Of a stretch of DNA of 9,437 nucleotides, positions 5,836 through 9,437 are shown piece by piece. The stretch is from Halothece sp. MAG. GTDB lineage: Bacteria > Cyanobacteriota > Cyanobacteriia > Cyanobacteriales > Rubidibacteraceae. Under the pieces are notes generated by a model, which made no database searches, had not been told where the DNA came from, and saw nothing but the letters and a program-made list of their open reading frames with translations. The stretch is taken from assembly GCA_018610095.1 (NCBI GenBank), contig JAHEOB010000365.1, positions 1 to 9,437 on the forward strand, written 5' to 3'. Both the position numbers and the translations under genes were made by a program. Position 1 is the stretch's first letter; the number at the start of each line of letters is the position of its first letter.

Positions 5836-6792
5836 TTAATTGGTAGCAGATTTTTCTTGAGGAAGGGTAATTCCTAATTTATTTTGTAGGGCTTCAATTA
5901 CTTCTTCCGCCGATTTTTGTCCAAAATTCTTAATTTCTAACAGATCCTCGTGACTGTAATCCAGTAAATCGGCAACAGAGTTGATTTGAGCCCGTTTTAG
6001 ACAGTTATACGCCCGTACTGACAACTGCAATTCCTCGATGGGAATTTGTCCGTTGGGATCCTCTTGTTCTTGTTGTTCTTCACTAGAAGGTTGAATATTG
6101 AGATCGCCGAGGGGATGAAATAATTCTACTAGGATGGTGGCTGCTTGAGAAAGCGCTTCATCCGGTTGGATGCTACCGTTGGTTGTAATTTCTAGAATCA
6201 GGCGGTCTTTCCCTACTGCTTCATCAAGACGAGTTTGTTCCACTTGATAGTTAACTTTTGACACCGGCATAAACGCGGCATCAATTTGCAGAAAGTCCAG
6301 GGAACTAACATCTTCTTGTTCAAAATCAACCATACGGTAACCCGTTCCCCGTTCGATGCGAATTTCCATTTCTAGTTTGGCATCGTCTGCCAAGGTTGCC
6401 ACATACTGGCTGGGATCAACGATTTCGACTTCTGACGGTAAGTTAAAATCTCCAGCACTGACTGTCGCAGGTCCTGTGGCATTTACACGGGCAATATGGG
6501 GACCGGGAGAATAACTTTTGAAGACAAGCTCTTTTAAGTTTAGTAAAATTTCGAGGACATCTTCTCTGACTCCAGGAACTGTGGCAAATTCGTGAGTGAC
6601 GCCTGCAATACGAGCAGCCGTCACTGCCGTTCCTTCTAAGTTCGATAATAAAACGCGTCTGAGGGCATTCCCAACGGTAATTCCCTGACCTCTTTCTAAA
6701 GGTTCGAGGACAAATTTGCTGTACTGATGTTGTGTTTTATGATCAATTTTGGAATCGACACAATCAACGGTAAAGTCTTTTAAAGGCGCCAC
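5836..6792 (-). CDS. rpoA: DNA-directed RNA polymerase subunit alpha
   Basis: The alpha dimer nucleates RNA polymerase assembly, and its C-terminal domain contacts promoter DNA and activators. With the start chosen here the product is 318 residues, close to the usual cyanobacterial size. The N-terminal domain (about 1-235) has FVLEPLERGQGITVGNALRR (27-46) and LLSNLEGTAV. A Gln/Glu-rich linker (237-248) leads to the C-terminal domain (about 251-310) with Arg260, Asn263 and Cys264 in the VRAYNCLKRA helix, equivalent to DNA-contacting Arg265, Asn268 and Cys269 in E. coli, and a helix-hairpin-helix at KNFGQKSAEEV. The GTG at 6792-6790 is seven bases after AAGGGAGG. Upstream in-frame ATGs (6810, 6879) would place the ribosome site inside the protein and add 6 or 29 residues with no match to the family. 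Confidence 0.96.
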   Translation of the reverse strand: MAPLKDFTVDCVDSKIDHKTQHQYSKFVLEPLERGQGITVGNALRRVLLSNLEGTAVTAARIAGVTHEFATVPGVREDVLEILLNLKELVFKSYSPGPHIARVNATGPATVSAGDFNLPSEVEIVDPSQYVATLADDAKLEMEIRIERGTGYRMVDFEQEDVSSLDFLQIDAAFMPVSKVNYQVEQTRLDEAVGKDRLILEITTNGSIQPDEALSQAATILVELFHPLGDLNIQPSSEEQQEQEDPNGQIPIEELQLSVRAYNCLKRAQINSVADLLDYSHEDLLEIKNFGQKSAEEVIEALQNKLGITLPQEKSATN

Positions 6793-6949
6793 AGAGAAAC
6801 CTCCCTTCATTTTGAGCCTACACAAAGACCAGGACCAGTGGATTCTGTGTAGTTCAGATGGTAATACATTAATGAGCAAAGATTTGCACTGGCTGCAAAA
6901 AACTGGCTAGTAGCAGGTCAGTGCAAGGTAAGTTTTGCTGTCAGTTGGT
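6793..6949 (-). promoter_or_regulatory. Structured rpoA leader with two hairpins
   Basis: This 157-base gap between rpsK and rpoA is much longer than most spacers in the block. On the minus strand the first hairpin pairs TTGCACTG (6926-6919) with CAGTGCAA (6891-6884), eight pairs. A small internal loop and a second stem CTGC/GCAG (6916-6913 with 6896-6893) follow, with a 16-base apical loop. The second hairpin pairs CTACACA (6852-6846) with TGTGTAG (6824-6818), seven pairs, and ends ten bases before the rpoA Shine-Dalgarno site. Neither is followed by a T-run, so regulation of translation or of RNA processing fits better than termination. The function is inference. Confidence 0.45.
6800..6807 (-). 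promoter_or_regulatory. Ribosome binding site that fixes the rpoA GTG start
   Basis: AAGGGAGG on the minus strand, seven bases upstream of GTG 6792-6790. Its strength and spacing decide for GTG over the upstream ATG at 6810, which would overlap this site. Confidence 0.85.
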
Positions 6950-7342
6950 TTAAACACGACGGCGTTTGGGGGGACGACAACCATTATGGGGAATGGGGGT
7001 GACATCCCGAATGAGTGTAATTTCTAATCCTGCTCCTTGGAGAGCGCGAATGGCTGTTTCTCGTCCAGCTCCAGGACCACTTACCATGACTTCAATTTGA
7101 CGCATCCCTTGCTCCATCGCGCGTTTGGCAGCTTGATCAGCAGCCGTCTGAGCAGCAAATGGCGTTCCTTTTTTTGCTCCTTTAAAGCCACTTGCCCCCG
7201 CAGAAGACCAAGAAATGACATCGCCTTTGGGATCAGAGATGGTCACTAGGGTATTGTTGAAAGTGGATTGGATGTGGGCAACGCCATTGGGGACGTTACG
7301 TTTGGTTTTTTTAGAAGAACCTTTTTTTGTTTGTCGCGCCAT
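6950..7342 (-). CDS. rpsK: 30S ribosomal protein S11
   Basis: S11 sits in the platform of the small subunit near the mRNA exit and the E site. The 130-residue product has a basic N terminus rich in Lys and Ser, then GVAHIQSTFNNTLVTISD (21-38), SSAGASGFKGAKKGTPFAAQ, VSGPGAGRETAIRAL, and the conserved C terminus DVTPIPHNGCRPPKRRRV. Length is typical. The ATG at 7342-7340 has no clear Shine-Dalgarno site. The rpsM stop lies 45 bases upstream and the rpoA leader follows. rpsD, present here in enterobacteria, is absent as expected. Confidence 0.97.
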   Translation of the reverse strand: MARQTKKGSSKKTKRNVPNGVAHIQSTFNNTLVTISDPKGDVISWSSAGASGFKGAKKGTPFAAQTAADQAAKRAMEQGMRQIEVMVSGPGAGRETAIRALQGAGLEITLIRDVTPIPHNGCRPPKRRRV

Positions 7343-7387
7343 ATTATTGGATTTGGATGACTGCTAAATGCTTATACAATAAGCCCG

Positions 7388-7771
7388 CTATTTTTTCGCA
7401 GGGGCTTTTTTCTTACCAGGAATGGAAACTCGTTGCCCTCGACGAGTTCGGGCATTAGTACGAGTCCTTTGACCTCGCACAGGTAAACCCGCCCGATGGC
7501 GACGACCCCGATAAGTCCCAATATCAACGAGTCGTTTGATGTTAAAGTTTTCGATTCTTTTTAAATCCCCTTCCACTTGATAGTTGTTTTCAATATGAGA
7601 GCGAAGGGTTGCCTCGTCATTAACATCTAGGTCTTTGACTCGTGTATCGGGATTCACGCCAGTTGCTGCTAAAATTTCTCGGGAACGGGATACGCCAATG
7701 CCATAAATGTAGGTCAATCCAATTTCGAGGCGCTTGTCGCGCGGCAAATCTACTCCTGCAATCCGTGTCAC
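7388..7771 (-). CDS. rpsM: 30S ribosomal protein S13
   Basis: S13 in the head of the small subunit makes intersubunit bridges with L5 and contacts P-site tRNA through its tail. The 127-residue product starts ARIAG-like (MTRIAGVDLPRDKR), has IGLTYIYGIG (17-26), a helix-two-turn-helix region, and the signature RGRRHRAGLPVRGQRTRTN (89-107) before a Lys-rich tail. The start codon is GTG at 7771-7769, decoded as Met, seven bases after AAGGGAG. rpmJ ends 52 bases upstream. Confidence 0.97.
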   Translation of the reverse strand: MTRIAGVDLPRDKRLEIGLTYIYGIGVSRSREILAATGVNPDTRVKDLDVNDEATLRSHIENNYQVEGDLKRIENFNIKRLVDIGTYRGRRHRAGLPVRGQRTRTNARTRRGQRVSIPGKKKAPAKK

Positions 7772-7778
7772 GTTGTTT

Positions 7779-7785
7779 CTCCCTT
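7779..7785 (-). promoter_or_regulatory. Ribosome binding site supporting the rpsM GTG start
   Basis: AAGGGAG on the minus strand seven bases before GTG 7771-7769, the same core and spacing as at rpoA, the other GTG-started gene here. Confidence 0.8.
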
Positions 7786-7823
7786 GTTTCCGTTTTCTGC
7801 TACGATTTGAATTAGTTGGATAG

Positions 7824-7937
7824 TTATCCTTGACGTTGTTTATGTTTCGGGTTAGAGCAAATGACCATCACTCGCCCTCTTCGGCGAATGACTCGACATC
7901 GCTCACACATTTTGCTAACTGAAGGTCGAACTTTCAT
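7824..7937 (-). CDS. rpmJ: 50S ribosomal protein L36
   Basis: L36 is the smallest large-subunit protein and joins 23S rRNA helices near the L7/L12 stalk base late in assembly. The 37-residue frame begins MKVRPSVSKMCERCRVIRR and ends CSNPKHKQRQG, matching L36 along its length. All four zinc ligands are present: Cys11, Cys14, Cys27 and His32, so this is the zinc-binding C-plus form, in contrast to the cysteine-poor L31 in the same cluster. Start ATG 7937-7935 and stop TAA 7826-7824. No clear Shine-Dalgarno site precedes it. A near-consensus promoter lies about 28 bases upstream, in the infA-rpmJ spacer, so rpmJ is the first gene of an internal transcript. Confidence 0.97.
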   Translation of the reverse strand: MKVRPSVSKMCERCRVIRRRGRVMVICSNPKHKQRQG

Positions 7938-7964
7938 GATATTTTTTCGCACTACGAACGTTTA

Positions 7965-7993
7965 ATTATACCATATATTTTATTAGATATCAA
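7965..7993 (-). promoter_or_regulatory. Near-consensus sigma-70 promoter upstream of rpmJ
   Basis: On the minus strand TTGATA (7993-7988, five of six to TTGACA) is separated by exactly 17 bases from TATAAT (7970-7965, six of six), and the -10 box is also extended by TGG (7973-7971), fitting TGnTATAAT. Transcription should start near 7958, about 20 bases before the rpmJ ATG. The -35 box begins two bases past the infA stop codon. No better promoter is visible in the window, and it would drive rpmJ, rpsM, rpsK, rpoA and onward. Confidence 0.7.
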
Positions 7994-7995
7994 TA

Positions 7996-8220
7996 TTATT
8001 TTTTACGGAGACGGTAGGTAATCCGTCCTTTACTTAAATCATAGGGAGTTAATTCAACTTTAACGCGATCGCCGGGTAGAATTTTGATATAGTTACGGCG
8101 AATTTTGCCCGAAATGTGAGCTAAGACATTAAAGCCGTTTTCTAAATCAACCCGGAACATAGCATTCGGTAAGGACTCTGTCACAGTTCCTTCCATTTCA
8201 ATGAGATCTTGTTTAGACAT
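7996..8220 (-). CDS. infA: Translation initiation factor IF-1
   Basis: IF-1 occupies the ribosomal A site during initiation and supports IF-2 and IF-3. The 74-residue product is a single OB-fold (S1-like) domain with the family pattern IEMEGTVTESLPNAMFRVDL (7-26), NGFNVLAHISGKIRRNYIKI and GDRVKVELTPYDLSKGRITYR. I chose ATG 8220-8218 because MSKQDLIEMEG is the family N terminus and AAGGAGA lies 11 bases upstream; a longer frame from GTG at 8253 adds 11 unrelated residues translated from the ribosome site itself. adk is 124 bases upstream and, as in other cyanobacteria, no map gene lies between. The stop is followed two bases later by the rpmJ promoter. Confidence 0.97.
   Translation of the reverse strand: MSKQDLIEMEGTVTESLPNAMFRVDLENGFNVLAHISGKIRRNYIKILPGDRVKVELTPYDLSKGRITYRLRKK
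8065..8072. repeat. HIP1 palindrome GCGATCGC
   Basis: Encodes Gly-Asp-Arg in the LPGDRVKVEL strand of IF-1, a position where these residues are conserved in the family, so the codon choice rather than the protein has adapted to the octamer. Confidence 0.9.
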
Positions 8221-8231
8221 ATTTGAGTTTT

Positions 8232-8238
8232 TCTCCTT
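8232..8238 (-). promoter_or_regulatory. Ribosome binding site for infA
   Basis: AAGGAGA on the minus strand, 11 bases before the ATG at 8220. Its first two A residues are also the last two bases of the stop codon of a six-codon upstream frame. Confidence 0.75.
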
Positions 8239-8304
8239 AACCAGTATTGTCACTCATTTGCTAGGAATTTTTTTTACAGAAAAGTCGCTTTTCAAAGCAA
8301 TCAT
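8237..8304 (-). other. Two tiny overlapping reading frames in the infA leader
   Basis: In the 124-base adk-infA spacer a 16-codon frame starts at ATG 8304-8302 (peptide MIALKSDFSVKKIPSK) directly after GAGGAG and stops with TGA at 8256-8254. Its stop overlaps by ATGA the start of a six-codon frame (MSDNTG) that stops with TAA at 8239-8237, inside the infA Shine-Dalgarno site. The Shine-Dalgarno core abuts the first ATG with no spacer, which argues against efficient use of that ATG; the in-frame TTG at 8295-8293 has better spacing. This may be chance, or a leader peptide coupled to infA. Confidence 0.25.
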
Positions 8305-8344
8305 CTCCTCTCGTAATCTTAGCAAAAATTTACTGGCAAGGGGA

Positions 8345-8914
8345 TTAACTCCCTTGATTGATGAGTGTTTTGATGCGTTCTGTTACTTGGGGAAGGGGTT
8401 GATTCCCATCCACTTGTAAGAAATGATTACGTTGCTGATATAAATTGATCACCTCTGCCGTTTCATTATGAAAAACATCTAAACGGTGGCGTATTGTTTC
8501 TTCCGTATCATCTTTGCGACCCCGACCTAGTAACCGTTGAACCAAAATATTATCAGGAACGTCGAGATAAATGACTAGATCATAGTCAGAATTAAGTTCC
8601 TGCAACAGTTGGTCTAAAAAATGGGCTTGTTGGAGTGTACGGGGAAATCCATCTAGAATCCATCCCGCTTGCGCATCAGGTTGTTGCAACCGATCGCGCA
8701 CTAGGGCGGCTAAGACGTCATCGGGAACTAAATCCCCATTTTCCACATAAGATTGGGCTTTTTTGCCAATTTCCGTTTGCTGCGCGATCGCATTTCGTAA
8801 AATATCGCCAGTGGCAATATGAGGAATGTTACATTCCTGAGAAATTTTTTTAGCTTGCGTCCCTTTGCCTGCACCAGGAGGGCCAAAAAAAATCAGTCGA
8901 GAATATTGACTCAT
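8345..8914 (-). CDS. adk: Adenylate kinase, short-LID form
   Basis: Adk interconverts ATP plus AMP and two ADP in the cytoplasm, balancing the adenylate pool. The 189-residue product has the P-loop GPPGAGKGT (11-19), the AMP-binding ATGD (34-37) and DGFPRT (88-93), and a short lid GRGRKDDTEETIRHRL (130-145) without the zinc-binding or 30-residue lid insert of E. coli and Bacillus enzymes, as usual in cyanobacteria. ATG 8914-8912 is preferred; an in-frame GTG two codons earlier (8920-8918) is possible, and neither has a Shine-Dalgarno site, only an A-rich stretch. secY ends 108 bases upstream. That gap holds a candidate promoter and a hairpin, so adk may be expressed partly apart from the secY transcript. 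Confidence 0.96.
   Translation of the reverse strand: MSQYSRLIFFGPPGAGKGTQAKKISQECNIPHIATGDILRNAIAQQTEIGKKAQSYVENGDLVPDDVLAALVRDRLQQPDAQAGWILDGFPRTLQQAHFLDQLLQELNSDYDLVIYLDVPDNILVQRLLGRGRKDDTEETIRHRLDVFHNETAEVINLYQQRNHFLQVDGNQPLPQVTERIKTLINQGS
8784..8791. repeat. HIP1 palindrome GCGATCGC
   Basis: Encodes Ala-Ile-Ala at Adk residues 42-44, in the AMP-lid region after ATGDILRN. A related but altered octamer (CCGATCGC) lies at 8690-8697 in the same gene. Confidence 0.9.
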
Positions 8915-8957
8915 AATCACGTTTTTTTTAAGTGAGCAGTGATGGGTAAATTGAAAT

Positions 8958-8985
8958 GGTTGCTTCCCTTGCTATTACAGCAACC
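8958..8985 (-). promoter_or_regulatory. Alternative hairpins at the 5' end of the predicted adk leader
   Basis: On the minus strand GGTTGCT (8985-8979) can pair with AGCAACC (8964-8958), seven pairs around a 14-base loop. The inner part of the same arm, TTGCT (8983-8979), can instead pair with AGCAA (8973-8969) around a five-base loop. The two structures exclude each other. If the TATAAT box just upstream is used, the RNA would begin within a base or two of this structure. Confidence 0.4.
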
Positions 8986-8991
8986 TTTCTA

Positions 8992-9019
8992 ATTATAGAA
9001 AATGGGAAGCAGTCACCAA
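8992..9019 (-). promoter_or_regulatory. Candidate promoter for adk
   Basis: On the minus strand a perfect TATAAT (8997-8992) lies 16 bases after a weak -35-like TTGGTG (9019-9014), just beyond the secY stop codon. Predicted start near 8985, with a leader of about 70 bases to the adk ATG. The weak -35 keeps this below the rpmJ promoter in confidence. Confidence 0.45.
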
Positions 9020-9022
9020 TCA

Positions 9023-9437
9023 CTATTGTTTTACCATGCCTTCATATCGTTGAGAAATGACCGTGCTTTGAATTTTCTTAGCGGTATCAATGGCAACCCC
9101 GACTAAAATCAAAAGCGATGTTGCTCCTAATCCTTGAAAGGTAGAAACCCCTGTTGCTCCTTCCACTGCTGTGGGAATGGTTGCAACTAATCCTAAGAAA
9201 ATGGCACCTAATAACGTCAAGCGATTAATCACGTATTGCAAATAATCACTGGTTGCTTTCCCTGGGCGAATCCCAGGAATACTAGCACCCATTTTTTTCA
9301 AGTTTTGAGACATATCCACAGGGTTAACCACTAATGAAGCATAGAAGTAACTAAAGAATAGAATCAGTAACAAATAAACTGAGACATAAACCCAAGGGGT
9401 TGGACCACCGGGGTTCAGGTAGGTAGTAATCTGATTG
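9023..9437 (-). CDS. secY: Preprotein translocase subunit SecY, C-terminal part (5' end outside window)
   Basis: SecY is the channel-forming subunit of the SecYEG translocon in the plasma and thylakoid membranes. The 137 codons seen here, about the last third of a normal 430-440 residue protein, run from a periplasmic-side NPGGPTPW segment through a hydrophobic helix ending FSYFYASLVVNP (TM8). The cytoplasmic loop follows with GASIPGIRPGK, whose Arg (codon 9268-9266) corresponds to the essential Arg357 of E. coli SecY needed for SecA-driven translocation, then TM9 and TM10 (LGATSLLILVGVAID), and a short tail SQRYEGMVKQ. The frame stays open past the window edge, so the true start is not here. 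In related genomes it follows rplO in the spc operon. Confidence 0.95.
   Translation of the reverse strand, partial: NQITTYLNPGGPTPWVYVSVYLLLILFFSYFYASLVVNPVDMSQNLKKMGASIPGIRPGKATSDYLQYVINRLTLLGAIFLGLVATIPTAVEGATGVSTFQGLGATSLLILVGVAIDTAKKIQSTVISQRYEGMVKQ

Noticed and set aside
7343..7387. TATAAG-like box in the rpsM-rpsK spacer
   Set aside because: No suitable -35, and such hexamers are common in AT-rich spacers.
7996..8253. Longer infA frame starting at GTG 8253
   Set aside because: The added residues are translated from the infA ribosome binding site and do not match IF-1; ATG 8220 fits family and spacing.
8312..8335. Possible extended -10 (TGCTAAGAT) just after adk, as an infA promoter
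   Set aside because: The hexamer matches only four of six and no -35 lies at 16-18 bases; TTGCCA is only 12 bases away.
9023..9373. secY as a short protein starting at TTG 9373
   Set aside because: The frame continues to the window edge with clear SecY sequence, so the TTG is an internal Leu codon and the gene is truncated by the window, not short.
1..9437. CRISPR array, tRNA, insertion sequence, toxin-antitoxin or defence island
   Set aside because: I looked for regularly spaced repeats, terminal inverted repeats, tRNA-like cloverleaf sequence and atypical genes on both strands. The window is filled by conserved housekeeping genes with uniform base composition.

Overview
The window comes from a cyanobacterial chromosome. 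The protein variants (cysteine-poor L31, short-LID adenylate kinase, cyanobacterial SecG, RpoA and L13) and six copies of the HIP1 palindrome GCGATCGC all point that way. I cannot name the genus from sequence alone. All recognised genes lie on the minus strand, so transcription runs from high to low coordinates. I found no tRNA, rRNA, CRISPR array, insertion sequence, phage gene or defence gene.

In transcription order the layout is: the 3' end of secY (right edge), adk, infA, rpmJ, rpsM, rpsK, rpoA, rplQ, truA, rplM, rpsI, rpmE, prfA, a 197-base spacer, gpmI, secG, a Rho-independent-type terminator, and the start of an unidentified membrane protein cut by the left edge. The secY-to-prfA block is the downstream half of the S10/spc/alpha supercluster. 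As is usual in cyanobacteria, map is absent between adk and infA, and rpsD is absent between rpsK and rpoA. The block joins protein export (SecY), adenylate balance (Adk), initiation and release factors (IF1, RF1), small- and large-subunit ribosomal proteins, the RNA polymerase alpha subunit and a tRNA pseudouridine synthase. gpmI (glycolysis) and secG (the third SecYEG subunit) form a separate pair closed by the terminator.

This is a housekeeping region and I do not see a previously undescribed protein system. The best material for a second look is non-coding. It includes a near-consensus sigma-70 promoter inside the cluster just upstream of rpmJ, and a 157-base rpoA leader with two hairpins. 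It also includes an adk leader that begins at a pair of competing hairpins below a TATAAT box, two tiny overlapping reading frames leading into the infA ribosome binding site, and a hairpin between rpsI and rpmE whose T-run faces the non-coding direction. Several starts are revised here: rpoA and rpsM begin at GTG behind strong Shine-Dalgarno sites, rpmE and infA begin at internal ATGs, and the 37-residue rpmJ gene is added.
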